Notes: generated from the letters alone by a model not told the origin. A DNA stretch of 64,000 nt from JBFLYZ01 sp040756415 (GCA_040756415.1 JBFLYZ010000010.1:12048-76047), one strand, 5' to 3'. Positions 1 to 8,972 are shown, counted from the first letter of the stretch. Translations and numbers: made by a program.

Positions 1-1
1 A

Positions 2-487
2 GGCTATGAATACCAGGCCCGGAATATCAAGGATATGAACCGGCCGGTTTTCGCCTGGCTGGGAGCGCAGGATATCAACGCCATCATCGTTATCGCGCTT
101 ATGGTGCTGGTGGCGGGCATCAATATGATATCGGCCCTGCTCATCCTGATCCTGGAGCGCACCAACATGATAGGCATACTGAAAGCCCTCGGGTCGGACG
201 ACTGGTCGGTGCGGAAGGTCTTTTTGTACAATGCCGTTTACCTGATCGGCAGGGGCATGCTGTGGGGTAATATCATAGCCATTGGTATCTGCCTTGCGCA
301 AAAGCGGTTCGGGCTGATGACCCTCGACCCTGAATCCTATTTCCTCTCCAGGGTGCCCATTAACCTGGATGTAGTGCATATCCTTCTGCTGAATGCGGGC
401 ACCATCGTGATCTGCACGCTCATGCTCATTATACCCTCTTACATAGTAACGCGCATCACCCCTGTCAGGGCCATACGTTTCTCATGA
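2..487 (+). CDS. LolC/E-type ABC transporter permease, 3' part
   Basis: This is the C-terminal part of an integral inner-membrane permease of the FtsX/LolC-LolE family; the frame is open to the left edge of the window, so the 5' end is missing. The visible part has three or four hydrophobic segments (AIIVIALMVLVAGINMIS, an alanine/isoleucine-rich middle helix and a last helix before TPVRAIRFS) and the family signature ERTNMIGILKALG after the first of them. Members work as dimers with a LolD-like ATPase, in lipoprotein release to the outer membrane or in export of other substrates. The stop codon overlaps the next start as ATGA, so it is translationally coupled to the DUF2851 gene. Family call is firm; substrate is inferred. 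Confidence 0.8.
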   Translation, partial: GYEYQARNIKDMNRPVFAWLGAQDINAIIVIALMVLVAGINMISALLILILERTNMIGILKALGSDDWSVRKVFLYNAVYLIGRGMLWGNIIAIGICLAQKRFGLMTLDPESYFLSRVPINLDVVHILLLNAGTIVICTLMLIIPSYIVTRITPVRAIRFS

Positions 488-1752
488 ACGAGGAGTTTCT
501 GCATTATATCTGGAAGTACCGGCTCTTCGGCCACAGCGACCTGCGTACGCAGGATGGCGCGCCTCTTCAGATCATCAGGCCGGGAGAGCATAACCGCGAT
601 GCCGGCCCTGATTTTTTCAACGCCAGGATGAGGATAGGCCCTACGGTGTGGGCGGGAAATGTAGAGATACATGTTCGTTCATCCGAGTGGGAGAAGCACG
701 GGCACAGCTCGGATAAGGCCTACGATAATATCCTGCTTCACGTGGTGTACGAGCACGATGCGGAGGTGTTCAGGAAGAATAAGGAAAAGATCCCCGTGCT
801 CGAGCTCAAAGGCAGGCTGGACCGCAGGGTGTACGCGCGATACCTCGACTTTAAGCTGAGCCGTTCAGCCGTTCCCTGCGGCAGGCTCATCGGTACTGTT
901 CCGCCCTTGCAGGTCAGCTCCTGGCTCGACCGCATGCTGGCGGAAAGGCTGGAGCGAAGATCAGCGGATATCCTGCAAAGGCTGGCGCTCAGTAAAAACA
1001 ACTGGGAAGAGACATTTTACCTGCTGATGGCCCGCAACTTCGGCTTTAAGGTGAACGCGGAGGCTTTTGAGCAACTGGCGGGCAGCCTGCCCTACCGGGT
1101 GGTGAGCAAATGCAGGCAAAACAGGATGCGGGCAGAAGCTTTGCTCTTTGGCCAAGCGGGCTTGCTGGAGGGGAAGTTCAGGGAAGCTTATCCCCGCGGT
1201 TTGCAGAAAGAGTACGCCCATCTCCGCAAAAAATTCGGGCTGAAGCCCATGGACGCGCACATCTGGAGATTTTTGCGCCTGCGGCCCGTCAATTTTCCCA
1301 CTATACGCTTGTCGCAGTTCGCGGGGCTCCTAACGGGCCCGGGGCATTTGTTCTCGAGGGTACTGGAGGTGAAAAACGCCAAGGAGCTGCGAGGTCTGCT
1401 CAGCGTGGAAGCTTCGGACTACTGGCTCGATCATTTCCTCTTCGGCAGGCGCTCGCCCAAACGGAGCAGGCGGTTGGGCGATGAGGCCATAGATAATGTG
1501 ATCATCAACACCATTGCTCCACTGCTTTTTGTGTACGGCAGGTACAAAAAGGAAGACCTGTATTGCGAACGGGCGCTTTCCCTCCTGGAACGCACCGATG
1601 CGGAGGATAATGCCATTGTGCGGAAATGGGCGGAGCTGGGGATAAAGGTGAAGGATGCCTACCGCTCACAGGCCCTGATCGAGCTCAGGAACGAGTACTG
1701 CGCCCATAAAAAATGCCTGGATTGCGGGATAGGGAGCAGGATTTTATCCTGA
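484..1752 (+). CDS. DUF2851 family protein
   Basis: A 422-residue protein with no signal peptide, so probably cytoplasmic. The N-terminal third holds the conserved core of DUF2851: PGEHNRDAGPDFFNARM, then NVEIHVRSSEWEKHGH and AYDNILLHVVYEHD. The conserved acidic and histidine residues resemble an enzyme active site, but no function has been established for the family. The C-terminus has cysteines in a C-x4-C-x2-C spacing (EYCAHKKCLDCGIG), which could bind metal. The start ATG overlaps the preceding permease stop by four bases, so the pair is an operon. The length is normal for the family. Family assignment is confident; the biochemical role is unknown. Confidence 0.85.
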   Translation: MNEEFLHYIWKYRLFGHSDLRTQDGAPLQIIRPGEHNRDAGPDFFNARMRIGPTVWAGNVEIHVRSSEWEKHGHSSDKAYDNILLHVVYEHDAEVFRKNKEKIPVLELKGRLDRRVYARYLDFKLSRSAVPCGRLIGTVPPLQVSSWLDRMLAERLERRSADILQRLALSKNNWEETFYLLMARNFGFKVNAEAFEQLAGSLPYRVVSKCRQNRMRAEALLFGQAGLLEGKFREAYPRGLQKEYAHLRKKFGLKPMDAHIWRFLRLRPVNFPTIRLSQFAGLLTGPGHLFSRVLEVKNAKELRGLLSVEASDYWLDHFLFGRRSPKRSRRLGDEAIDNVIINTIAPLLFVYGRYKKEDLYCERALSLLERTDAEDNAIVRKWAELGIKVKDAYRSQALIELRNEYCAHKKCLDCGIGSRILS

Positions 1753-1853
1753 TGGGATGACTGGAGCGTAAGTTTTTACATCGCGCGGGATTCTCCATCT
1801 TAAATCTCAATAAAAAATGAAATTGAGAAGAGGCAGGACGGACCATAAAAAGC

Positions 1854-1879
1854 GAAGCCCCGCCATTCCGCGGGACTTC
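1854..1879. terminator. Bidirectional intrinsic terminator
   Basis: A stem of ten positions with one mismatch (1854-1863 against 1870-1879, loop 1864-1869) lies between two convergent genes. It is flanked by an A-run on the left (1847-1851) and a T-rich stretch on the right (after 1881), so it can work for both the DUF2851 gene and the SBBP gene arriving from the other side. Confidence 0.65.
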
Positions 1880-1918
1880 CACTTTTAAATTTGAAGGCTC
1901 TTCGTCAGCCGGTTTTCC

Positions 1919-3598
1919 TCACTTCACGATCAGCTTGCCGCTGCCCACGAAGTTGTTTTCGCGGTCGTACACCCGGATAAGGTAAGCTCCGGCCTGCAGG
2001 TCCTCCCTGCCAAAGGTATACGTGGCGTATTGCGAACCGCAGCTCAGCTCTTTGCCTGATATGATCTCTTTTCCCGCCAGGTCGGTAACTGAAAGCCACA
2101 GCTCGGAGCCGGGGCTGATGAACCCGGAGGTGATGCTGACCGTAGCCCCGTTATCGGCCGGGTTAGGGAAGAGCAGGAGAGCGAAGCGCTGCCCGTACAG
2201 GTCGGCAAAGCCTATGCTCTGCGGTGCGTATTTAATGGTGAGGTAATCGTCATTCGTTCCGCTGGTGGGATCCACATCCGAAATGCCCGAAACATATACG
2301 TAGCGGGCGGGCGATACGGCAATGGCCAGGGCGTTGTCGTGCCCCGTACCCGTACCCTCATAGGTTGCTATCCACTGCTGCACACCGGCATTGCTGTATT
2401 TGATGGTGGCGTAATTGCGGTTGGCCGTGGTCAGGGAAGTATACCCGGTCACATATACGTTCAGGCTGTCGTCAAGGGCGATGGCGTAACCGCGGTCATC
2501 GTTATTGGCCGTGCCGTTGTAGCGCTGCGCCCATTGCTGCGTGCCGCCCGAATTATATTTTACGGTGGCGAAATCGGGAGGAGCGCCATTGCCTCCTGCG
2601 GCCTGGCTTTGCCCGGTCACATACACATTGCCCAGCGAGTCGGCCACCACATCCCAGGGCTCGTCATAGCGGTTGGAGCCGCTGGAGCCGTTGTTATAGC
2701 GCGAGGCCCACTGCTGCGCACCCGAAGGGTTGTACTTGATCGTGGCATAATCGAACCAATTGCCGGAAAGGAAGCTGTACCCCGTAACGATCACGTTGCC
2801 GTTGTCGTCAAGCGTGAGGGCCTTGCCGTAGTCGTTATCGTTGCCACCGTCATAGGCCATTACCCACTGCTGGTTGCCCGCGTTGTCGTATTTGATCGTA
2901 ACGATATCCGATAAGGTGCTGAAGGTGGTTTCATTTCCTTTGCCGGTCACATACACGTTGCCGCCCGCATCCACGCCAATATCTTTTCCCTCATCGTTGC
3001 CTCCGCCCGTTCCGTTGAAAAGCTGGACCCACTGCTGGTTGCCGTTGGCATCGTATTTTATGGTTACGATATCGTGCATGTTGCCGCTGATGCTGGCATA
3101 GCCCGTTACGTATACGTTCCCGCTGGCGTCAGCATAAACGGCCGCTCCTTCATCCTGCAGGCTGTCGCTGCCGTTGTAGAAGGCCACCCACTGCTGTATG
3201 CCTCCGCTGTTATACTTGATGGTAACCACATCCTCGTACGTACTGCTGCCCCGGCTTTTGCCGGTTACGTACACATTGCCATTGGCGTCCGTGCAAACCG
3301 CGCTGGCCACATCGTTATCATTGCCGGTGCCGTTGAAAGTGGCTACCCACTGCTGGGCACCGCTGCTGTTGTACTTGATGGTGGCGATATCGAAGTTGCC
3401 GTTCACCCCGTAGCTGGTGCCGGTCACATATACATTTTCTGCGGCATCGATCACCATATCGGCTGCGTCATCCGTATTGTCGGGGGGGCCGTTGTAATTG
3501 CGCGTCCACGATACCGGCACGGTCTGGGCAAAAGAGCTTAACGAGAGAGCCAGGAGAAAAGCGGCACAAAGGGTTTTAGGGGTGTACATTCTTTTCAT
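1919..3598 (-). CDS. SBBP-repeat beta-propeller protein with T9SS type A sorting domain
   Basis: A 559-residue secreted protein. Residues 1-25 are a Sec signal peptide ending SSFAQ. The body has eight repeats of about 50 residues, each with a DxxGNVYVTG-type strand, then a TIKYNSSGxQQWV strand. This is the SBBP (beta-propeller repeat) pattern, so an eight-bladed propeller is likely. The last 80 residues are a T9SS type A sorting domain (LLLFPNPADNGATVSI at its start and LQAGAYLIRVY near its end). It should be carried across the outer membrane and released or anchored at the surface; its ligand is unknown. It is the second of two tandem paralogues, with the neighbour ending 47 bases upstream, but it has its own -7 box at 3619-3626. 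Confidence 0.85.
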   Translation of the reverse strand: MKRMYTPKTLCAAFLLALSLSSFAQTVPVSWTRNYNGPPDNTDDAADMVIDAAENVYVTGTSYGVNGNFDIATIKYNSSGAQQWVATFNGTGNDNDVASAVCTDANGNVYVTGKSRGSSTYEDVVTIKYNSGGIQQWVAFYNGSDSLQDEGAAVYADASGNVYVTGYASISGNMHDIVTIKYDANGNQQWVQLFNGTGGGNDEGKDIGVDAGGNVYVTGKGNETTFSTLSDIVTIKYDNAGNQQWVMAYDGGNDNDYGKALTLDDNGNVIVTGYSFLSGNWFDYATIKYNPSGAQQWASRYNNGSSGSNRYDEPWDVVADSLGNVYVTGQSQAAGGNGAPPDFATVKYNSGGTQQWAQRYNGTANNDDRGYAIALDDSLNVYVTGYTSLTTANRNYATIKYSNAGVQQWIATYEGTGTGHDNALAIAVSPARYVYVSGISDVDPTSGTNDDYLTIKYAPQSIGFADLYGQRFALLLFPNPADNGATVSITSGFISPGSELWLSVTDLAGKEIISGKELSCGSQYATYTFGREDLQAGAYLIRVYDRENNFVGSGKLIVK

Positions 3599-3618
3599 GC
3601 GTATGGTTATGTGTTTGA

Positions 3619-3626
3619 CAAAGCTA
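3619..3626 (-). promoter_or_regulatory. -7 box TAGCTTTG for the SBBP gene at 3598
   Basis: Read on the minus strand this is TAGCTTTG, a full match to the Bacteroidota -7 consensus TAnnTTTG, 21 bases before the start codon. No TTTG is seen at the -33 position. It suggests that the downstream paralogue is transcribed independently. Confidence 0.5.
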
Positions 3627-3644
3627 ATAAAAAACCGGTAGGGT

Positions 3645-5282
3645 CTATTGCAGGATCAGCCTGCTGCGGGCAACGGCCCGTCCGTCCGTATCCAGCAGGT
3701 GCAGCAGGTAGGTTCCGGGTTTGAGCCCGCAGGTCTCCAGCAGCACGGAAAGCCCGGTGTTGCAGTATAGCTCCTCTCTCTTCAGCTCGCGCCCGGCCAT
3801 ATCGTACAGGATCATTTCTGCCGCGCTGCCCGGGCAGTTGAATGCAACCTTTGTTCCTGCTGCTGCCGGGTTAGGAAACACCTGGAGCGAAACAGGGTTG
3901 TTCAGGGGGTAGGCGCCCGTGAGCAGGGCATAGCGCATCACCAGGTAATCCTCGTTGACGGAAGAAGTAGTGTCGAGATCGGAGCTGCCCGCCACGTAAA
4001 TGCTTCCGCTGGGGGTAAGGGCAATGGCGGTTGGCACATCCATGCCGCTGCCTGCCGCGGTATAGGTAAGGATCCATTGCTGCACGCCTGCGGTATCGTA
4101 TTTTACAGTGGCGAAGTTGCGGTTGCCCAGCCCGGCCGAGGTATAGCCGGTCACATAGATCTGCTGCTGGTCATCGAGCGCGATACGGAATGCGCGGTCG
4201 TCCTGGTTGCCGGTGCTGCTATACCGCGCCACCCACTGCTGTATTCCCGATGGGTTGTATTTCACCGTGGCGTAATCGGGCTGGGCGCTGTTTCCGCCAA
4301 GGGCCTGGCTTTGCCCGGTCACATAAATATTGCCGGCCGTATCGGCTACCACATCCCAGGCCTCATCATAACGGTTGGCCCCGTGATTGTAGCGCGTGGC
4401 CCATAACTGCGTTCCCGATGGGCTGTATTTGATCGTGGCGTAATCGAACCAGTAGCCCGACAAAAAGCTGTAACCCGTAACGATCACATTGCCGTTATTA
4501 TCCAGTGTCATGGCTTTGCCGTAGTCGTTGTCGCCTGCGCCATCGTAGGCCATCACCCACTGCTGGTTGCCCGCGTTGTCGTACTTGATGGTTACGATAT
4601 CCGACAGGGTGCTGGAAGTGGTCTCGTTGCCTTTTCCCGTAACATACACGTTGCCGCTGCCGTCAACGCGTATGTCGCGGCCCTCGTCATTTCCGTTGCC
4701 CGTTCCGTTGAATATCCTGATGAACTGCTGGTTGCCGTTCGCATCGTACTTGATGGTGATGATATCGGCCGAAGTGCCGGTCATGCTTACGTACCCGGTC
4801 ACATACACATTGCCCGCGTTGTCTACGGCAATGGCGGTGCCTTCGTCCACCAGGTTATCGGTGCCGTTATAAACGGCTACCCATTGCTGCACCCCGTAGC
4901 TGCTGTATTTGATGGTGGTGATGTCCTCGTTGGTATTCATCCCGCGGCTGCGGCCGGTCACGTACACATTGCCGCTGTTATCGACCGCAAGGGCGTTAGC
5001 GGCATCCACATCGTTGCCCGACCCGTTATAGACGGCCGTCCATTGCGGAACCCCGCTGCTGCTGTATTTGATGGTGGTGAAATCGAATGAGCTGCCGGGC
5101 GCGGTGCTGCCGCCTGTTACATAAACATTCTCCTGGGCATCGATCACCATGGCATTCAGGTTATCGGTGCTGCTCATGGGGCCGTTATGGCTGCGTATCC
5201 AAGCCAGGGGAGGCTGAGCCGCGCTCGCCAGGCTGGCGAGCAGAAAACAGGGGAATAACAAAGCTTTACGGTTGCGCCACAT
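3645..5282 (-). CDS. SBBP-repeat beta-propeller protein with T9SS type A sorting domain (paralogue)
   Basis: A 545-residue secreted paralogue of the gene at 1919-3598. Residues 1-22 are a signal peptide (basic RNRK, hydrophobic core, ASAAQ cleavage region), which fixes the start at 5282. Eight VYVTG-type repeats follow, then a T9SS sorting domain (LQVFPNPAAAGTKVAF, LKPGTYLLHLL). The fourth to sixth repeats are almost the same as those of the neighbour, sharing for example SDIVTIKYDNAGNQQWVMAY, while the ends differ more. This suggests tandem duplication with later exchange in the middle. The start codon is unusual in its context: the upstream tatA terminator hairpin and T-run touch the ATG, and a -7 box (5311-5318) lies just beyond the hairpin. 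The ligand and role are unknown. Confidence 0.85.
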   Translation of the reverse strand: MWRNRKALLFPCFLLASLASAAQPPLAWIRSHNGPMSSTDNLNAMVIDAQENVYVTGGSTAPGSSFDFTTIKYSSSGVPQWTAVYNGSGNDVDAANALAVDNSGNVYVTGRSRGMNTNEDITTIKYSSYGVQQWVAVYNGTDNLVDEGTAIAVDNAGNVYVTGYVSMTGTSADIITIKYDANGNQQFIRIFNGTGNGNDEGRDIRVDGSGNVYVTGKGNETTSSTLSDIVTIKYDNAGNQQWVMAYDGAGDNDYGKAMTLDNNGNVIVTGYSFLSGYWFDYATIKYSPSGTQLWATRYNHGANRYDEAWDVVADTAGNIYVTGQSQALGGNSAQPDYATVKYNPSGIQQWVARYSSTGNQDDRAFRIALDDQQQIYVTGYTSAGLGNRNFATVKYDTAGVQQWILTYTAAGSGMDVPTAIALTPSGSIYVAGSSDLDTTSSVNEDYLVMRYALLTGAYPLNNPVSLQVFPNPAAAGTKVAFNCPGSAAEMILYDMAGRELKREELYCNTGLSVLLETCGLKPGTYLLHLLDTDGRAVARSRLILQ

Positions 5283-5308
5283 AAAAAAGCCTGCCGGTGA
5301 GCAGGCTT
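5283..5308 (-). terminator. Intrinsic terminator of tatA, touching the next start codon
   Basis: A perfect 8-bp stem (5287-5294 against 5301-5308, loop 5295-5300). On the minus strand it is followed at once by a T-run that runs straight into the ATG of the SBBP gene at 5282. It is a good intrinsic terminator for tatA and also sits in the leader of the next gene. Confidence 0.7.
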
Positions 5309-5310
5309 AG

Positions 5311-5318
5311 CAAATCTA
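5311..5318 (-). promoter_or_regulatory. -7 box TAGATTTG for the SBBP gene at 5282
   Basis: Minus-strand TAGATTTG matches TAnnTTTG exactly and ends three bases before the terminator hairpin. A start site a few bases downstream would make the hairpin the very 5' end of the SBBP mRNA. No clear -33 TTTG was found. Confidence 0.45.
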
Positions 5319-5397
5319 AAATAAAAGCCGTTAACGGGAAAGGGGAATAGACGGCAAAGGGGTTTGGGAAGATAAAGGGGAGCGGCCGGGAGATGAA

Positions 5398-5622
5398 TTA
5401 TTTTTCCAGGTCCTTTTTCAGGTCAGCGCTGATCTTGCTGGTCTCATCCTTTACCGTGTTGGCGCCTTTCTCGATCTCCTCTTTGATGCCGCTGGCCGCG
5501 TCTTTGAACTCGCGAATGCCTTTTCCCAGCCCGCGCGCGATCTCGGGGATTTTGTTGGAGCCGAAGAACAGGAGAAACACGATCAGGATAAGTATCAATT
5601 CGCTTCCGCCAAGTCCGAACAT
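5398..5622 (-). CDS. tatA: Sec-independent protein translocase subunit TatA
   Basis: A 74-residue TatA/E-type protein, the subunit that assembles into the pore for folded twin-arginine substrates. It has the expected short periplasmic N-terminus (MFGLGGSE), one membrane helix (LILILIVFLLFFG), the hinge SNKIPEIARGLGKGIREF that begins the amphipathic helix, and a charged cytoplasmic tail rich in Lys, Glu and Asp. The length is normal. No tatC is next to it, as is common in this phylum. A likely customer is in this window: ActB at 40755 has a TSRRDFLKF twin-arginine signal. A -7 box lies 22 bases upstream and an intrinsic terminator follows, so it is probably transcribed on its own. Confidence 0.92.
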   Translation of the reverse strand: MFGLGGSELILILIVFLLFFGSNKIPEIARGLGKGIREFKDAASGIKEEIEKGANTVKDETSKISADLKKDLEK

Positions 5623-5644
5623 GTATATCGTTGTTAATTAAGAA

Positions 5645-5652
5645 CAAATTTA
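5645..5652 (-). promoter_or_regulatory. -7 box TAAATTTG for tatA
   Basis: Minus-strand TAAATTTG matches TAnnTTTG and ends 22 bases before the tatA ATG. No TTTG is seen at the -33 distance. Confidence 0.5.
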
Positions 5653-5690
5653 CAAAAAATAGGCCCGCTATGCGTTAGGCAGGGGATAAA

Positions 5691-5723
5691 ATAAAAAGCC
5701 CCCGCACCAATGCGCGGGGGCTT
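5691..5723 (-). terminator. Intrinsic terminator of secDF
   Basis: A perfect 10-bp GC-rich stem (5696-5705 against 5714-5723) with an 8-base loop. On the minus strand it is followed by a T-run (5697-5693). It lies 22 bases beyond the secDF stop codon. Confidence 0.85.
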
Positions 5724-5744
5724 CGGATCAATTGACGGGGACCC

Positions 5745-8700
5745 TTAAGCTTTTACCTCTGCTTTCTGCTTCCTGTCGAAATCGATCACGATAGGCGTGG
5801 AGATGCAGAGCGATGAATAGGTTCCGATCACGCGCCCGATGAGCAGTGCGAAGATGAACCCGCGTATCACTTCGCCACCGAAAATGAAGATGACAATGAG
5901 CACGAAGAAGATCGTGAGCGAGGTGTTGATGGTACGGCTCAGCGTGCTGTTCAGCGCGTAATTGATCAGCGTGCGCTTTTCCTCGCCCTCCATGTCCCGC
6001 TTGCCTTTCTCGGCCAGGAACTCGCGTATACGGTCGAACACGATCACCGATTCGGTCATGGTATAGCCCATCACCGTGAGTATGGCCGCGATAAAGTGCT
6101 GGTCGATCTCGAGCGAGAAAGGCAGTAAGCCGTCAAAGATGGTGTAGAACGAAAGCACGATAAGCACATCGTGGAAGAGGGCGATCACGGCTCCCATGCC
6201 GTACTGCCACTTTTTGAAGCGGATAAGGATATAGAAGAACATCACCACGCACGAGAACAGTACAACCGCGATGGAGCTGTTGCGTATATCGCGCGAGATG
6301 GTCTCGCCCACCTTGCTCTGGCTTTCGACCGTAAAGTTGTTGCCCAGCTTCTTCAGTCCTTCCTCCAGTTTGGCCTCCACCCGCTCGTTCGCGTCTTCCG
6401 AACGGTCATCGATCAGGTAGGTGGTCGTGATCTTGAGCGAATTGTCGGTGCCGTAGGTCTTTACCTCGGGGCGTATGCCGAACGTTTCGTCCAGGGTCTT
6501 GATCACCGGCTCGGTAGGTTGCGGGTCTTCGAACTTAACCACAAAGGAGTAGCCTCCCTTGAAGTCTACGCCCAGTTTAAAGCCCCCGTTCTTGAAATAG
6601 AACACGGTGCCCAGGGCGATGATAACGGCCGAAATGAGGTAATACAGCTTACGCCTGGCTACGAAGTTGATCCTGGTGCCGGTGAAAGCGTTCTCAGTAA
6701 GCTTATTTCCGAAGGTGATATTCCTTTCTTTCTTGAGCATGCGCTCGAACACCAAGCGGGTAATGAAGATGGCGCAGAACAGGGAGCTGAGCACACCGAT
6801 GATGAGCGTGGTGGCGAAGCCCTGTACGGGACCGGTGCCGTAAGCGAAAAGAATGATACCCAGGAGAAGCAGCGTAATGTTGGAGTCGAGGATGGACGAC
6901 ATGGCGTGGCGGAATCCTTCCGATATGGCCAGGCGAATGCCTTTGCCGGCCCGCAGTTCTTCGCGCACGCGCTCGTAGATAAGGATGTTCGCGTCAACCG
7001 ACAGGCCAATGGTAAGCACGATGCCCGCTATACCGGGCAGCGTGAGCACAGCGCCCAGCGAGGAAAGCACGCCCACGATGAAGAATATATTGCAGAGCAG
7101 GGCGATGTTGGCTACCCAGCCGGCCTTGCTGTAATAGAAGGCCATGAAGAGCAGCACCACGAAGAAGGCGATCACGAACGAGAGCAAGCCGGCCTCGATG
7201 GACTCCTTACCCAGCGAGGGGCCTACGATCTGCTCTTCCACGATCTTGGCGGGGGCGGGCAGCCTGCCTGCCGAAAGTATGTTGGCCAGGTCTTCCGCTT
7301 CACGGATGGTAAAGTCGCCCGTTATCTGCGAGCGCCCGCCCGAGATCTCGCCCTGCACAGTGGGCGCGGAATACACCAGGTTGTCGAGCACAATGGCTAT
7401 GCATCCGCCCGGCTTATCGCCTTTGGGAGCGTTTTCCTTGGTGAGGATCTGCCATTTTTTGGCGGCCTCGTCCTTCATGGTCATTTCCACGATGGCGTTA
7501 CCGCCCTGCTGCTGGTTGAAGGATTTGGTGGCCTCGGTAATGATATCGCCAGAAAGGGCGGCCTTGCCTTTGGGGTCGGTGACCTTGATGGCATAGAGCT
7601 GTAAGATATTGGTGTTCCATTTGGGAGGTTTGTTGCCCCACATAAAGCGCACATTGGCCGGGAAGAGCTTCCTCACCTCGGGCAGGTTAAGGTAAGCCAT
7701 AACCTTACCGGTATCTTTCGGCAGCGCGCTGCCGATAATGGGCCCATCGGCCGGCTGGTTCTGCTGGTCGATATTGGGGAAGAATACATTATAAAGGAAG
7801 GGATTTTCTTCCTGGAACTGTTTGAGGCTGTCCTCGCGGCTCATCACCTTGCCGGTATCTTTGGCCAGCAGGTCGTTGATGGCCGAATCGTTCTTGGCTG
7901 AATCGTTCTTGGCCAGCAGGGTGCTGTCGCTCTTTTTAACGTCCTTGTTCTTCAGCGAATCGGCATTGGCCGTAACATTCGCTGTGTCTTTGGCGGCAGT
8001 ATCTTTTGATGTAGGGCTGAGGATATTCTTGAGCACACCGTTCACCTGCCCCAGGGCGCCCACCAGGTCTTTGTTCTCGAAGGTCTCCCAGAACTCGAGG
8101 TTGGCCGTTCCCTGCAGGAGCTTGCGGACCCGCTGCTTGTCGCTGATGCCCGGCAGCTCGATGAGTATCCTGCCCGATCCGGCCAGCTTCTGGATGGTGG
8201 GCTGGGTCACCCCAAAGCGGTCGATACGCGCGCGCAGGGTCTGCTCGGCCGTATTGATGCTCTGGTCAACGGTTTTGCGGATATAGGCCAGTACTTCCTC
8301 ATCCGTACTCTTCATGGTGATATCTTTCTGATCAATGCTGCGGAAGTAATAGGCCAGGGGATGCTCGGGGTCGATCTTTTTCAGCGCTTCGCCAAACAGG
8401 GTGGCGTAATCGCGGTTATCGGTCTTTTCTTTTTCATGCGCCTGTTTGAGGGCCTCTTTCAGCTTTTCGTCATCGGGGCGGTTGCTCATGGCCCGGATGA
8501 TATCGGCCACCGATACCTCGAGGGTCACGTTCATGCCACCGCGCAGGTCAAGGCCCAGGTTGATCTCTTTTTCCTTGCAGTCCTCGTAGGTGAAGCTGGT
8601 GATGAAGATGTCGTACACCGGCAGCTTGCGCACCGAGTCGAGGTAGCGGTTTTCGCGGTAGGTGATGACCGAATCGATGAAATAGTTCTCTTTCTCCGCA

Positions 8701-8876
8701 TCGCCATTGGCAAATTTCTTGGCCGAGTCCTGGATGAACTTGCCGGAAGCGTAATCAACAGCCTGCTGGCGGGCGTCTTTTTCTATGCCGCGCGTGACGA
8801 GCGAAAATGAGAGATAAAACAAACAGGCCAGCGCCATTAAAATGGCGAACAGCCTGATAGCTCCTTTGTTCTGCAT
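5745..8876 (-). CDS. secDF: Fused protein translocase subunit SecDF
   Basis: A 1043-residue inner-membrane protein in which SecD and SecF are one chain, the usual form in Bacteroidota. It uses the proton gradient to pull Sec substrates out on the periplasmic side. The SecD half has an N-terminal helix, GLDLRGGMNVTLEV, a large periplasmic domain with the motif RIDRFGVTQPTIQKL, and a helix bundle with GLSVDANILIYERVREE. The SecF half starts near residue 735 (FVARRKLYYLISAVIIA), carries GVDFKGGYSFVV and has GYTMTESVIVFDRIREF. A low-complexity insert rich in Asp, Lys, Ser and Ala (around residues 285-350) separates the P1 head from the base. It has a strong promoter at 8943-8972 and its own terminator, so it is monocistronic. 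Confidence 0.96.
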   Translation of the reverse strand: MQNKGAIRLFAILMALACLFYLSFSLVTRGIEKDARQQAVDYASGKFIQDSAKKFANGDAEKENYFIDSVITYRENRYLDSVRKLPVYDIFITSFTYEDCKEKEINLGLDLRGGMNVTLEVSVADIIRAMSNRPDDEKLKEALKQAHEKEKTDNRDYATLFGEALKKIDPEHPLAYYFRSIDQKDITMKSTDEEVLAYIRKTVDQSINTAEQTLRARIDRFGVTQPTIQKLAGSGRILIELPGISDKQRVRKLLQGTANLEFWETFENKDLVGALGQVNGVLKNILSPTSKDTAAKDTANVTANADSLKNKDVKKSDSTLLAKNDSAKNDSAINDLLAKDTGKVMSREDSLKQFQEENPFLYNVFFPNIDQQNQPADGPIIGSALPKDTGKVMAYLNLPEVRKLFPANVRFMWGNKPPKWNTNILQLYAIKVTDPKGKAALSGDIITEATKSFNQQQGGNAIVEMTMKDEAAKKWQILTKENAPKGDKPGGCIAIVLDNLVYSAPTVQGEISGGRSQITGDFTIREAEDLANILSAGRLPAPAKIVEEQIVGPSLGKESIEAGLLSFVIAFFVVLLFMAFYYSKAGWVANIALLCNIFFIVGVLSSLGAVLTLPGIAGIVLTIGLSVDANILIYERVREELRAGKGIRLAISEGFRHAMSSILDSNITLLLLGIILFAYGTGPVQGFATTLIIGVLSSLFCAIFITRLVFERMLKKERNITFGNKLTENAFTGTRINFVARRKLYYLISAVIIALGTVFYFKNGGFKLGVDFKGGYSFVVKFEDPQPTEPVIKTLDETFGIRPEVKTYGTDNSLKITTTYLIDDRSEDANERVEAKLEEGLKKLGNNFTVESQSKVGETISRDIRNSSIAVVLFSCVVMFFYILIRFKKWQYGMGAVIALFHDVLIVLSFYTIFDGLLPFSLEIDQHFIAAILTVMGYTMTESVIVFDRIREFLAEKGKRDMEGEEKRTLINYALNSTLSRTINTSLTIFFVLIVIFIFGGEVIRGFIFALLIGRVIGTYSSLCISTPIVIDFDRKQKAEVKA

Positions 8877-8942
8877 AATACTTTAAATCAATTTGTTATT
8901 TAAGTTCCGGGCCGTAAAAAAGCCCTCCTTTTTAAAGGACTG

Positions 8943-8972
8943 CAAACCTACAAAAATTTGTTGATTGGCAAA
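8943..8972 (-). promoter_or_regulatory. Bacteroidota sigma-A promoter of secDF
   Basis: On the minus strand, TTTG (8972-8969) is followed by 18 bases and then TAGGTTTG (8950-8943). Both elements match the Bacteroidota -33/-7 consensus at the expected distance. The start site should be near 8936, giving a leader of about 60 bases. Confidence 0.8.

Noticed and set aside
2339..3541. Long plus-strand reading frames opposite the SBBP genes (also at 4077-5284)
   Set aside because: They are shadows of the repeated propeller sequence on the other strand; the minus-strand genes have signal peptides, repeats and sorting domains.
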